Of a stretch of 64,000 nucleotides of DNA, positions 18,749-28,590 are shown piece after piece; positions within the stretch are counted from its first letter, which is position 1, and each line of letters starts with the position of its first letter. A program made the translations under genes and the position numbers. The notes beneath the pieces were generated by a model that saw only the letters and a program-made list of their open reading frames with translations, did no database searches and was not told the origin of the DNA. Source of the stretch: an uncultured Lachnospiraceae bacterium. Its GTDB lineage: Bacteria; Bacillota; Clostridia; Lachnospirales; Lachnospiraceae. The DNA lies in contig CANQEL010000006.1 of NCBI GenBank assembly GCA_947594855.1, positions 1 to 64,000 on the forward strand, read 5' to 3'.

Positions 18749-19951
18749 TTAATCTGTTAATTCCAATAATTTTCTTATCTCTTTCACATCTGAAATCTGC
18801 TTCTTAGCCGCAGCTTTTCCAAAACGCTCCCTCTTTTCCTCATCATGAATCAGACTCTTTATACCCTCTGCAATTTTTTCAGGGGTAAACTCACACAAAA
18901 GACCGTCTTCATCATTAATAACCTGTTCCCTGTTGCCACTGCAGTCAGATACTACAATTGCACATCCAAGCGTCTGCGCTTCCTGTATTGCAATACTCTT
19001 TCCCTCAAAACGTGTAGCGTGTACGTACAGGTCTGTCTGCGCCATGTAAGGATAAGGGTTCTCCACCGCTCCCGGCAAAAGAAAATCTTTTTCCAGTCCC
19101 AGTTCTTTTATTCTGGCTTCAAGCTCTGCGCGCTTTTCTCCCTCTCCAAGAATATACCATCTTACATTTTCACCGCTGTCTTTAAGGATTTTCATTGCCT
19201 CTATAGACACTTCAAATGACTTCTGGCTTGTAAGACGGCCTACGGTAAGTATTCTCAGGCCATCAAAAGAATCCTCAAAACCTCCCGGCATCTCTGCACG
19301 TGTGCGAATCATATCCTGATTAAGAAGATTATGGAATACCTCCGTGCGGTCACTGCACTCAGGATATATATTAAGAAAACTTGTTTTCACTTCATCAGAT
19401 ACGGCAAATATTCTGTCAATACCCAGATAACAATCCCTGTCAAGTTTTCTGCTGTAACCGGCTCTTGCATAATCCACATGAACAAAAGCCGCCTTTTTAT
19501 CTGCATTTACATAATCCGCTATATAATATGTAGCCCCGCCTTCAAGATATCCAACTGCCAGGTCGTAATGTTCCTTCAGGCGTTCAGCTCCGCATGCCAT
19601 TGCCTTCCACAACAGCTTATCGGTTCTTATATCTTTATTTTTTATCATTGTACACAGATTGCTAATCATATACGGCGCCATCCTAAATGCCGTTCCTCTG
19701 TTTAAAAGAGCCCGTATTACGTGTTTTTTCAGGTGTTTCTTTCCCTCGCTGCTTAAAACTGAACAGTTATCATATTTTCTGTTCAACACCTTTACATGCT
19801 CCGGAACATATTTTATCATCTCTCCCTGTCCCATAAGCACATACAGGCTTACCTCGTATTTATCAGGATCAAGGTTTCTGAGAAGCTCCAATAATGCGGT
19901 TTCCGCGCCGGCATGTCCGAGCGTATTAATTACTATAAGTATTTTTTTCAT
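18749..19951 (-). CDS. Family 4 glycosyltransferase
   Basis: 400 residues with a GT-B fold. The N-terminal domain starts KKILIVINTLGHAGAETALLELL, typical of GT4 enzymes; the C-terminal half carries LRILTVGRLTSQKSFEVSIEA, the loop VENPYPYMAQTDLYVHATRFEGKSIAIQEAQTLG and its E-x7-E sugar-nucleotide site. ATG 19951 (GGGG 6 bases upstream) is preferred to GTG 19957. It should add a sugar to a lipid-linked intermediate in the cytoplasm. Donor and acceptor are unknown. Confidence 0.88.
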   Translation of the reverse strand: MKKILIVINTLGHAGAETALLELLRNLDPDKYEVSLYVLMGQGEMIKYVPEHVKVLNRKYDNCSVLSSEGKKHLKKHVIRALLNRGTAFRMAPYMISNLCTMIKNKDIRTDKLLWKAMACGAERLKEHYDLAVGYLEGGATYYIADYVNADKKAAFVHVDYARAGYSRKLDRDCYLGIDRIFAVSDEVKTSFLNIYPECSDRTEVFHNLLNQDMIRTRAEMPGGFEDSFDGLRILTVGRLTSQKSFEVSIEAMKILKDSGENVRWYILGEGEKRAELEARIKELGLEKDFLLPGAVENPYPYMAQTDLYVHATRFEGKSIAIQEAQTLGCAIVVSDCSGNREQVINDEDGLLCEFTPEKIAEGIKSLIHDEEKRERFGKAAAKKQISDVKEIRKLLELTD

Positions 19952-19966
19952 AGGCACCCCTGTCTC

Positions 19967-20350
19967 TTATATTTTTCTCTTTTCTACACCTGTAAGCTCT
20001 TCAATTCTCTCCAATATTCTTTCATTCTCCTGGTTTAATAATGATACCTGTATGGCAAGCTCCTGATTTTTTCTGGAAAGCTCAGAAACTTTAGAGCTCA
20101 GAAAATATGCTACATAAATAACACAGAATATAACAATCAGTACAAGCATCATTCCCAGTGTACTGACATATTTACTCCAGCCCACCGGCCTTAACAGAAT
20201 ACCTGCCAGAATAATCATTACCGAAATAAGACCCCATGTTATACAAAACGATTCGGTCATCTTTCTCCTCGCAAGAGAAGTTGTCGTCACACATAAAAGA
20301 AATATTCCTGTTATTATAATTATAATCTGCAAAACATTCCCCTGGGACAT
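19967..20350 (-). CDS. DUF2304 small membrane protein
   Basis: 127 residues with three membrane helices (about residues 5-23, 33-52, 62-82), then a coiled-coil tail rich in Glu, Lys and Leu (about 84-122). This matches DUF2304 proteins, which accompany family 2 glycosyltransferases in cell-surface polysaccharide loci. ATG 20350 is preferred, with GGTGG 5 bases upstream; ATG 20362 lies too close to its AAAGG. The coiled coil suggests that it docks a partner, perhaps the nearby GT2. Confidence 0.78.
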   Translation of the reverse strand: MSQGNVLQIIIIITGIFLLCVTTTSLARRKMTESFCITWGLISVMIILAGILLRPVGWSKYVSTLGMMLVLIVIFCVIYVAYFLSSKVSELSRKNQELAIQVSLLNQENERILERIEELTGVEKRKI

Positions 20351-20369
20351 CACTACCACCATCCTTTAC

Positions 20370-21818
20370 TCAATTTATTATTTTCCTGCTGTAAACCTTA
20401 CTTGAAGGTTTCTTGCCAACTCCGCTGTCCAGTATGCTTCCGTTACAGAAAATATGTACGTCAAGGGTTTTTTCCATAACACGCAGCCTGTGGTACGCCA
20501 TACTCCAGCCTACCGCAGCGCCGGCTACCAGACCGATTCCATACCATATGGGAGATAAAAACGTTGCAATAATACTTCCAATAAACGTTGCAATACAGAA
20601 CGACAACGCCGTAGCCAGAGCGCCGTTAAGGTCATTAAAATAATACAAGAATATAATAGCCGAATACATTATAAATAATATAAAGTACCCTGCCGCAAGA
20701 CATGGATATATCTTCATAACCATTCCACCAAAGCCTAACCTCGGAAGAAGTATTATACACAGGAAGAACACGACTACCGTTACTATAAACTGAATACGAA
20801 CAAGATTCATAAGTTCATCCGAAAGCTGGCTGAACATTCTGCTCTTGGTATTCTCAACATCCATTCTCCTGCCTCCTATTACTGCCTCTGAATAGTATTT
20901 ATACCTTTCGTGGAAATGCATTTCAACACGCGCTATAAAAATAACGCTGGCCGAAATGTTAGTAAACATTGCAAGACACGTTGCCATATCATATGGCTGG
21001 TTACATACAAAACTCTTTACCACAATCAGATGCATATCTGTAGTCCAGAACACAAAATTGTGTACATATAATCCAAGTATATACAGAAAATTAGTCGCAA
21101 CCAGCTGCCAGTACTTTTTAAAATATTTAAGTACCTCCCTGTATCTTCCGCTATTCTGCCTGAAATAACTCCTAATTAGTGAATGTTCAAGACATGCTAT
21201 TATAATGAATCCTATATCCAGCGCCACAAGCATTGCTACAATGACAGTAAAATGCAGCATATATACAAGTACAAATGATATAAACACTGCGGCAAGCATC
21301 CCGACGAAAAAGAATAGCGATATCTTTTTATAATCCTTACATATTGAAAGATAAAGCATCGAATAAAATACAAGTACAAGAGCAATATACCCGCAGAATC
21401 CCATAAACACATAAAAAATCCATACATGCCCTATCAGATATTCCCATATACAAAACGGTATGCCCACAAGACAGCTCAGCGATATATTCATTATCAGCCC
21501 GACATAATAACACGGAAGGATATCTTCATATAACTCCCTGTAAATAATATCGGACATATATTTTGATAAGACAGCATTAAACGGAGATGCAGTAAGAAGG
21601 GAAAAAATAAATATATACAGTACAGTACATGCATATAATTCTCTTTCAGAATAGCCGAGCTTAGAAAATCCCAAAAAGTACTGCATTACCATGATAGCCA
21701 TTATTACAAGGAACATCGGGGCTACGGTAATTACCATACTGTATCCGAATCCAAACATACTTGTAGTAATCGTATTTTTACTGAATATCCTGTTCAGCCT
21801 TACTCCTATTCCCGCCAT
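20370..21818 (-). CDS. pelG: Pel polysaccharide transporter PelG
   Basis: 482 residues, about twelve membrane helices, MOP flippase superfamily, matching PelG. Conserved parts include AGIGVRLNRIFSKNT at the N terminus, an SPFNAVLSKYMSD segment and the helix pair around MVALDIGFII. PelG works with PelF, PelD and PelE in the Pel synthase complex and probably carries the growing chain through the membrane. The start at ATG 21818 has AGGAGG 10 bases upstream. It follows pelF by 14 bases, the conserved pelF-pelG order of Gram-positive and Gram-negative Pel loci. Confidence 0.92.
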   Translation of the reverse strand: MAGIGVRLNRIFSKNTITTSMFGFGYSMVITVAPMFLVIMAIMVMQYFLGFSKLGYSERELYACTVLYIFIFSLLTASPFNAVLSKYMSDIIYRELYEDILPCYYVGLIMNISLSCLVGIPFCIWEYLIGHVWIFYVFMGFCGYIALVLVFYSMLYLSICKDYKKISLFFFVGMLAAVFISFVLVYMLHFTVIVAMLVALDIGFIIIACLEHSLIRSYFRQNSGRYREVLKYFKKYWQLVATNFLYILGLYVHNFVFWTTDMHLIVVKSFVCNQPYDMATCLAMFTNISASVIFIARVEMHFHERYKYYSEAVIGGRRMDVENTKSRMFSQLSDELMNLVRIQFIVTVVVFFLCIILLPRLGFGGMVMKIYPCLAAGYFILFIMYSAIIFLYYFNDLNGALATALSFCIATFIGSIIATFLSPIWYGIGLVAGAAVGWSMAYHRLRVMEKTLDVHIFCNGSILDSGVGKKPSSKVYSRKIIN

Positions 21819-21832
21819 ACGCAACAAACCTC

Positions 21833-23299
21833 CTATTCTGTCTGTTCAGCTTCTGTCTTTAAAACACCTGCAGGCCATGAAACATTATATTTATCTCCCA
21901 GTTGTCTGTAAATCTGCTCATATGTATCTTTCATCTGCTCTATACGGTAACTGCTCACAACTCTCTTATAACCGCTTTCTCCCATTTCCTCACGCATCCT
22001 TTTAGATTTACCAAGCTCTACCATGGCCTGTGACAGTTCAGCCACATTCATAATATGCGTCAGTATTCCGGCCTCTCCAAAATCATCATTGCCATATATA
22101 AGCTCGCGGCAGCAGCCGACATCAGTAGCAACTACCGGCTTATGCGCGGCATATCCTTCCAGGATTGTAAGAGGCTGTCCTTCACTGATACTGGTAAGCA
22201 GCGTAAAATCCATACGCCCCAGATATTCAGTGACATTAACCCTTCCTGTAAAAACTATATCCTTTACATCAAGCGCCTCAACAAGTTCAAAACATTCCTC
22301 CGCATATTCCTCATCTTCATCCGTCGGTCCCATAATCCACAGTTTCAGCGAAGGAAGTTCTTCTTTTGCAAATGCAAAGGCACGTACCATTGTCTTTACG
22401 TCTTTTATAGGAGTAACCCTAAGAACCGCCCCTATATTTATAAATTTCTCATCCTCAGCCGTTTTCCCTTGAAGATGCGCAAATCTTTTTATATCAATAC
22501 CGTTTGGCGTTATCTGTATCTTTTCCTCAGGGCAGCCCAAATCTATCTGTAAATCCCTTGCATGTGCATAAAGACTTGTTACCTTATCCGCTTTTGTGTA
22601 AGCCAGAAGCGACATTTTACGGAACTGGTCAATCCATATGTTTTTATATATGCCCATTACCCATTCTGCTTTTAATATTTCCTCCTCACGTTCCCTGGTA
22701 TATATACCATGTTCGGATATAAGAAGCGCACAGTTATGAAAATACTTTGCTATACATCCTATAAGCCCTGCATACCCCGTAGCCACACAATGGTATATAT
22801 CAGCTTTCGGAAGCGGAGTCTGTAAAATCAGAAACAGCGGCAGATATATAGACCTCATGGTCCACAAAAAATCTGAAAATACTATCTGCGGATACCTGTA
22901 ATCATACACTTCCTTTACGATATTAAGAAAATCTGCTCCCATAAGTAAGTCATCTATGGAAAATTTTCTTTTCTGGAACATTTCAAATATCGTATCCCAG
23001 TCTACTTCCTGGTTTATTATTATACTTCTCAGCGCCCTGTATTCCTGTTTGTCTAACTTTGTCCTCTTTCCATGTTTCTTGGTCTTACCCCAGTCTAAAT
23101 CCTCAAGATATACTTCATATACGCCCGATACATTTTCCGGCATATCATAAACGAATTTACCGCTTTCCTCCCTTTTGGATATAATGGCAAGCACTATAAA
23201 TTCTATATTGGGAAATGACTTTATCATACTATGTATCCAGCTGGAAACACCGCCTATAACATAAGGGTAACAGCCTTCTGCAACTACGCATATTTTCAT
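21833..23299 (-). CDS. pelF: Pel glycosyltransferase PelF
   Basis: 488 residues, GT4 family with a GT-B fold. The N terminus MKICVVAEGCYPYVIGGVSSW and the motif SEHGIYTRER (195-204) are hallmarks of PelF. The C-terminal half has TPNGID, GRVNVTEYL and the donor-site loop SEGQPLTILEGYAAHKPVVATD. PelF is the only polymerising glycosyltransferase of Pel, a partly deacetylated, amino-sugar-rich chain in the species studied. GGGGG precedes the ATG, and only 3 bases separate it from the DUF2194 gene. Confidence 0.95.
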   Translation of the reverse strand: MKICVVAEGCYPYVIGGVSSWIHSMIKSFPNIEFIVLAIISKREESGKFVYDMPENVSGVYEVYLEDLDWGKTKKHGKRTKLDKQEYRALRSIIINQEVDWDTIFEMFQKRKFSIDDLLMGADFLNIVKEVYDYRYPQIVFSDFLWTMRSIYLPLFLILQTPLPKADIYHCVATGYAGLIGCIAKYFHNCALLISEHGIYTREREEEILKAEWVMGIYKNIWIDQFRKMSLLAYTKADKVTSLYAHARDLQIDLGCPEEKIQITPNGIDIKRFAHLQGKTAEDEKFINIGAVLRVTPIKDVKTMVRAFAFAKEELPSLKLWIMGPTDEDEEYAEECFELVEALDVKDIVFTGRVNVTEYLGRMDFTLLTSISEGQPLTILEGYAAHKPVVATDVGCCRELIYGNDDFGEAGILTHIMNVAELSQAMVELGKSKRMREEMGESGYKRVVSSYRIEQMKDTYEQIYRQLGDKYNVSWPAGVLKTEAEQTE

Positions 23300-23302
23300 A
23301 TA

Positions 23303-25180
23303 TCATCCCCCATTTTCAACATCAAATTTAAGAAGTCCCCTGTCCTTTTTCAAAGTAATCTTTACCTGTTCCTTTTGTGCATATATGATATAAGACCCGT
23401 CTTCTATTTCAACATATTCCGCGCCATCTATTGCCTCGATTGCCTCGCCGTGTGTACGGAACATAAAACAGCTGTCTTTTCCTTTCGTAATATCAAGCCA
23501 GACTACATTATCCTCACGCCGGGTATTATAATCCATATTCAGGTAATTTCTTATCTTTACATCACTTTCCGAAAGCGTCGTTCTTTCAAATTTATTAAAA
23601 GGTTTCATATATGTATTAATATTACTTGCTACTTTCTCTGAAACATTTTCCCACTGGTCATCCTTTGACTCAGGCCATATAACATTATACATATCAAGAA
23701 ATATGTTATTATATCCCAAAGCAGTTTCTATTGATTTCAAATACATATTGTCCGAATAACTGTGAAAATCCGCATATGTCACGCAATTCTGCAAAGTCAC
23801 GTCATCATTATAATATGATATAACCGGCTCTTTTCTTCCATAACTGCCCGTAACAGTCCTTAAAGTCTTCAAAAAAGGATGTTTTTCCGCTTCCGCAGTG
23901 AATTTTGCCAGTTCAGTTTCACCCATATAAGCGGAAGTATATACATAACGAAGTCCTGTTTTGTTATAAAAACTTTCATCCTGATTCAGCTTATCATCCA
24001 GATTGCTTCCCCTCAGACACCCAAGCGACAACCCTGCCTCAGTATTAAATTCTTTAAACTGCTGCAGATAGAACTGCATATCTTCCGACGACGGCTGTAT
24101 ACTATCTGAATAGTCATACTGCGCAGTCATAAGGCATGTGGGTCGGTAATTACTATTTCCGGTTACCGATACAAGCGCAGGCCAGCATATATCACGCATT
24201 ATAGCTGAAGGGCTTCGGCTGTACAGTTCCATTATTTTTTCATTATTTTCATCGGCAAATCCCGGAAAATTCACAATAGATATATTCTGCGCATTTACAA
24301 TAGGGTATAATGCATACGAATCCGACTCATACATCATTGCGCTTAAGATGCCAAGCCCTGTCATGTCATTCATATAATCCCCATTTATCAAAAATAATTC
24401 ACTGTCCCCTATATTATGCCTCCATATTACTGCCGGGAAATACTCGTTTCTTTCCTCAAGGTCTTTCATCATTTCATCCAGTATGCCTATCATATATGTT
24501 TTCGTTCCTCCGATAGGAACATACCATGGCATATGAAGATTAAGATCCTGTTTTTTCCGTTCAGACTGCGTTTCCTCTTGCAGCTCTTTTTCCGAAAGCT
24601 TATAGAAACTGTCACCGCCAAGCAAAAATCCGGCAAATGTATAGATGCCTTCGGTTTCTACATCATTTTCCCATACTCCTCGTATTCCAAGCAGAGCTTT
24701 AAGTCTTTCATTACTGCTTATCACTTCAGGCTCCGGCAGGTTACAGAATATAACCGTAACATCATACTCCGTAAGTTTTTCAAAAAAATCAAGTTCTTTT
24801 TCTACATCTATAGTATTAGAATCTACCATTATTGCGCGCGGCATATGGTTCTCATTTATCCTGTATCTGTCCGTATCGCCGTATACCGCCAGGTCATATT
24901 TCATATAATTGCACCATTCATGCACTGTATTATATACGTCGGTTTCATCATCTCCAAGGTATACCATAAATGTGCCGGACTCATAAGAAACATTACCATT
25001 ATATGATAACGCCTGTCTTTCCGGTTCCCATTTATCTTTACCGCTTAATTTCTCCGCACTTATATAAGGATTGACATCATAATTACTCTCATGCTCCTTT
25101 ATAATCTGTGAAAACTGGAACATAAACAAAATTACGGCCATCATAAGCATTATACTGAAAAAATTTCTTAAAGACACCAT
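23303..25180 (-). CDS. DUF2194 protein, PelA-like partner of the Pel complex
   Basis: 625 residues. An N-terminal membrane anchor (about residues 7-25) leads to a large extracytoplasmic region. DUF2194 proteins accompany pelF-pelG in Firmicutes and occupy the place of PelA, whose domains trim and deacetylate Pel. I see deacetylase-like elements (AQYDYSD, FHSYSDNMYL) but cannot confirm a full metal triad, so activity is uncertain. The region at about 150-330 looks like an amidotransferase-type alpha/beta fold. AGAGGAG precedes the ATG. The gene follows the large membrane protein by 21 bases. Confidence 0.8.
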   Translation of the reverse strand: MVSLRNFFSIMLMMAVILFMFQFSQIIKEHESNYDVNPYISAEKLSGKDKWEPERQALSYNGNVSYESGTFMVYLGDDETDVYNTVHEWCNYMKYDLAVYGDTDRYRINENHMPRAIMVDSNTIDVEKELDFFEKLTEYDVTVIFCNLPEPEVISSNERLKALLGIRGVWENDVETEGIYTFAGFLLGGDSFYKLSEKELQEETQSERKKQDLNLHMPWYVPIGGTKTYMIGILDEMMKDLEERNEYFPAVIWRHNIGDSELFLINGDYMNDMTGLGILSAMMYESDSYALYPIVNAQNISIVNFPGFADENNEKIMELYSRSPSAIMRDICWPALVSVTGNSNYRPTCLMTAQYDYSDSIQPSSEDMQFYLQQFKEFNTEAGLSLGCLRGSNLDDKLNQDESFYNKTGLRYVYTSAYMGETELAKFTAEAEKHPFLKTLRTVTGSYGRKEPVISYYNDDVTLQNCVTYADFHSYSDNMYLKSIETALGYNNIFLDMYNVIWPESKDDQWENVSEKVASNINTYMKPFNKFERTTLSESDVKIRNYLNMDYNTRREDNVVWLDITKGKDSCFMFRTHGEAIEAIDGAEYVEIEDGSYIIYAQKEQVKITLKKDRGLLKFDVENGG

Positions 25181-25201
25181 ATGCCAATTCTCCTCTTTTC
25201 A

Positions 25202-27634
25202 TTAAGAAATTTCTTTGTTGTACCCATAATTAATAGCAAAATTGAACAATCTGAACGGATTCTGCTCTATCCTGTAGCAGACGAATTTATCCGTTTCCAT
25301 ATATACATCCCATTCATTCGGATAAAGCCTTCCGAATTCCTGAGCCCAGTAGTACATCTTTGACATAAGAATCCAACGGTTTTCACCCTGGTACATATGT
25401 ATTCCCGAATTCCTTGGAAGCGTTCTTTCAGCTCCTGCCCTCGCTATTCTCTGCCCGCTTTTTTCATAAGTAACATTATAGTCAATAGGCACCTTCTCAA
25501 TAAAGAAATATACTACTTTTGTAGGAATACGTATTAATGAATACTCGTTAATATTTTCCAGTTCTTCAAGAAACGTGATTGTTTCATAATGATACCCATG
25601 GTCCCATCCCATACGAAGCTCATCATTCGCAGATACGATTGTCCATGAAAAATCTTCATCATTATGAATTATATTGGTAAGGCATGAAACCGCCTCATTC
25701 ATTTCCTGTCCGCTTGGATTCCTCGGTTCTTTCACCCAATCAAACTCTACCGTATAATAAACTGCGCCCGCTACACAGGCAAGCGACAACGTATTAAGCA
25801 GAAATCTTCCAACTCCCGCCAGCCTTTTTTTCATGGGCCAGAACGGAAGATATATTATCGAGTCTGCCAAAAGTACCAGAGGTATCGCAACAGAATATGA
25901 GAAATATATACTTCCCCTGTTAGTATCCATAAGAGCCGGAAGTCCAAAATTGCCGGCCGTCATCATAATACACAACAGAAGCATATAAACTCCCGCCGAT
26001 ATCAGTATTCCACTATAGTAGTACTGTCTGAATAACACATATAATAAGCCCATCGCAATCAATATCAGAAACGAATCAAGTATCCAGTATATATAATCAG
26101 TATCCTTAATGTTGAATACGGCTTCACTTAAAGGCTTGTGAAAATATCCTCCCATTTTTTCTCCAAAGGACATTATCTTTTCAAATACATGTTTTACCCC
26201 TTCAGTAACACTCACCTGACTTTCGAGCGTATCCATATCCATATCTGATAAATCTGTCGAAAACTGTTGATTATCAGTATTATCTACTCCTGTAGTCGCC
26301 GAATTTCCGGTTCCTTCACCGGATGCTTCTTCACTGGTTTCCTCTTCCGTACTTTCTGCATTTTCCCCATCGTCTGCGCCTTCTTCTGCTTTATCTTCGC
26401 TTTTAGTTATAATATTCATTCCCCACATTAATGAGCCCTGAAGCGGCGTACCCCCGGCAAATGCAATAGCCATTGGAAGTACAGCGATAGCTACGCTTAT
26501 AATACCCGTAACCATAATATTCCAAAAATATTTTTTTCTGAAAATAAACGCGCAGAAACCAACTGCAACAGCAATACAGTATATACCTGCAACCATGGTT
26601 CCATAGAAATGTACGGCAAGCGTCATGGAAAAGCTCATTGCAAAACCAACAAGATAAAACCAGGAACCGGGATAATAATTCTTTTTACCCCGGTTCTTTT
26701 TACGGAAAGGCATATATATCCTTGCTTTTCCTTCATTCTTCTTCAATTCATCATGCCTGCATTTAAAATATGCAATTATAAAATATATTGCCGGGAATAT
26801 AAATATAAAACCAAACTCCTGCGGAAGTGTGGCGTAATAACGCGAATATGTATTGCCTTTAAAATAATTTCCAATTATATAAAGAATAACTCCTGCATAA
26901 GGCAGATATCTCGACCTGCAGCACAATTTAAGGAAAGCAAGCAACATAAGATGCAGCATTACATTCTGCACAAATGCAAATACACGAAGGATTACATATG
27001 TATCCACCCTGAAAACTGCATGGATATAATACGCTATGCAGTGAAATCCATACGGATATACTCCGGCAACAAAAATATCATTGTCATTTAATGAATTAAT
27101 CCAGTAATTATGCACCGGAAGGTCTGAAGCCTTATATCCGAAGCTTTCAAGCAGGTTATATCCGTAAAATTTCCACATAATTACAAATATAGCTATCAAA
27201 AGAGCGCAGTCCGCAAATCTTCTTACGATATAATAACATACCCAGTCTATAAACCTTCCAATATGCCTTTTTACAATGGCAATAATCTTATAAAATGCAG
27301 TTCTTTTACCCATACGGCCTCCTGACAGCTTCTTTAAACTGTCAGCCATTACATAAAATACATCCGTGCGGTTTATCAAAAGCCTGGCTATTATTACGGG
27401 AATAAGCGTTCCAAGAACCAATGTAACAGGGTATGAAATTTTAAGCAGCTGAAGAACAAAGACAAGGTTCATTACATAAAAATTGCCCGTCATAAAATAA
27501 AATACAACACGTTCTACTGTTCTGTGTCCTTTGAGCTTATTGCCAAACACAAATGCCGGCAGTGCTATAGTCACAAAAAGATATGCTGCAAATATCCACG
27601 CAAGCTGTAAAGCCGTAAGCGTTACCATTGACAT
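25202..27634 (-). CDS. Large polytopic membrane protein, GT-C glycosyltransferase-like
   Basis: 810 residues with about twelve membrane helices. The first large outer loop contains D171-LPV-H175, followed by YPYGFH (193-198), a layout seen in GT-C membrane glycosyltransferases, where an aspartate in the first loop is catalytic. Residues of roughly 400-460 form a Glu/Asp/Ser-rich low-complexity insert, and the C-terminal 200 residues form an outer soluble domain. It is not part of the classic pelDEADAFG set, so it may add a side sugar or use a polyprenyl-linked donor. The family match is by pattern, not by alignment. Confidence 0.7.
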   Translation of the reverse strand: MSMVTLTALQLAWIFAAYLFVTIALPAFVFGNKLKGHRTVERVVFYFMTGNFYVMNLVFVLQLLKISYPVTLVLGTLIPVIIARLLINRTDVFYVMADSLKKLSGGRMGKRTAFYKIIAIVKRHIGRFIDWVCYYIVRRFADCALLIAIFVIMWKFYGYNLLESFGYKASDLPVHNYWINSLNDNDIFVAGVYPYGFHCIAYYIHAVFRVDTYVILRVFAFVQNVMLHLMLLAFLKLCCRSRYLPYAGVILYIIGNYFKGNTYSRYYATLPQEFGFIFIFPAIYFIIAYFKCRHDELKKNEGKARIYMPFRKKNRGKKNYYPGSWFYLVGFAMSFSMTLAVHFYGTMVAGIYCIAVAVGFCAFIFRKKYFWNIMVTGIISVAIAVLPMAIAFAGGTPLQGSLMWGMNIITKSEDKAEEGADDGENAESTEEETSEEASGEGTGNSATTGVDNTDNQQFSTDLSDMDMDTLESQVSVTEGVKHVFEKIMSFGEKMGGYFHKPLSEAVFNIKDTDYIYWILDSFLILIAMGLLYVLFRQYYYSGILISAGVYMLLLCIMMTAGNFGLPALMDTNRGSIYFSYSVAIPLVLLADSIIYLPFWPMKKRLAGVGRFLLNTLSLACVAGAVYYTVEFDWVKEPRNPSGQEMNEAVSCLTNIIHNDEDFSWTIVSANDELRMGWDHGYHYETITFLEELENINEYSLIRIPTKVVYFFIEKVPIDYNVTYEKSGQRIARAGAERTLPRNSGIHMYQGENRWILMSKMYYWAQEFGRLYPNEWDVYMETDKFVCYRIEQNPFRLFNFAINYGYNKEIS

Positions 27635-27675
27635 GCTCTTTTCCCCTTCCCTTATCCTGATGTTTATAAACCAGC

Positions 27676-28590
27676 CTAACGAAATACCCTTATAAGTTCA
27701 AGCGTCTCACTGTCTACCACTACCGCTGAATGTTTCAAATCTTCTATAACCTCAAAGAATTTTTCTTTCTGGCTACTGTTAAAATACAGTTTAAGCTGGC
27801 ACGTATAAGTCGCAAGCGTATTAGGATACTGTTCTTTCGCCCTTTCACACCACTGTCTGCATCTTTCATATTCTTCTATCTCAAGAAGCCTGAGGCTTAT
27901 TGCCTCATACTGCGCGCTAGTAAGGCGTAACGGTTCTTTTTCGTACACAATATCACAGATTTCATCTATTACCCCGACATAATTTCTCTGTTCCAAATCA
28001 GAAAACACATGCTGCTCCAGCACCTGATTAATATAATCTATCGTCATGCCCGCATATATAAGCTGATGTTCATCTTCCTCATGTATAAGGTTCTGCTGCT
28101 TCTGCACATTAATACGAAAATCATTCAGCGCATCCTGTAAAACCGAAGCCGCATAATGCGCAACTTCCGTATCTTCACTGTTAAGCGCCAGCGCAATGGA
28201 AGCAAGCGACTTCCGTATATCTCCACGCACCACATTCATCATAAGCAGACGCAGATTATCCGTATCAGTAATTTCAATAGCTTCCTCAAGCGGAACCATA
28301 TTGCGCTCCCTGTCCTCCTCTGCATGAAGGAAAGTACGGACACGCTCTTTGCTGAATATTACGTCTTCAAGATCTACTTCCTTATGGAAAAACGTAAGAT
28401 AAAATATGTACGCCAGAAAGAAAAAGCACGGTCCTGTAACAGGGCACAAAAACATAACAAATGCCTTAAACCAGCAGCTTTTATTCTTCTCCCTTTTTTT
28501 TACAAGCTGAATCAGAAGATATGCAATTGAGATTAAAGTGTTTAGGATTAAAATTACTATGAATAATCCTTCATTCCATACTCCTCTCAT
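27676..28590 (-). CDS. pelE: PelE-like scaffold protein
   Basis: 304 residues. The ATG at 28590 overlaps the stop of the preceding gene as ATGA and has GAAGGA upstream. Two N-terminal membrane helices (about residues 8-28 and 40-62) precede a cytoplasmic helical region with TPR-like pairs, ending in ERCRQWCERAKEQYPN and similar repeats. PelE in Pseudomonas has exactly this layout and bridges PelD to the other subunits. Sequence similarity is low, as is usual for PelE, so the call rests on topology, size and its position directly behind pelD. Confidence 0.75.
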   Translation of the reverse strand: MRGVWNEGLFIVILILNTLISIAYLLIQLVKKREKNKSCWFKAFVMFLCPVTGPCFFFLAYIFYLTFFHKEVDLEDVIFSKERVRTFLHAEEDRERNMVPLEEAIEITDTDNLRLLMMNVVRGDIRKSLASIALALNSEDTEVAHYAASVLQDALNDFRINVQKQQNLIHEEDEHQLIYAGMTIDYINQVLEQHVFSDLEQRNYVGVIDEICDIVYEKEPLRLTSAQYEAISLRLLEIEEYERCRQWCERAKEQYPNTLATYTCQLKLYFNSSQKEKFFEVIEDLKHSAVVVDSETLELIRVFR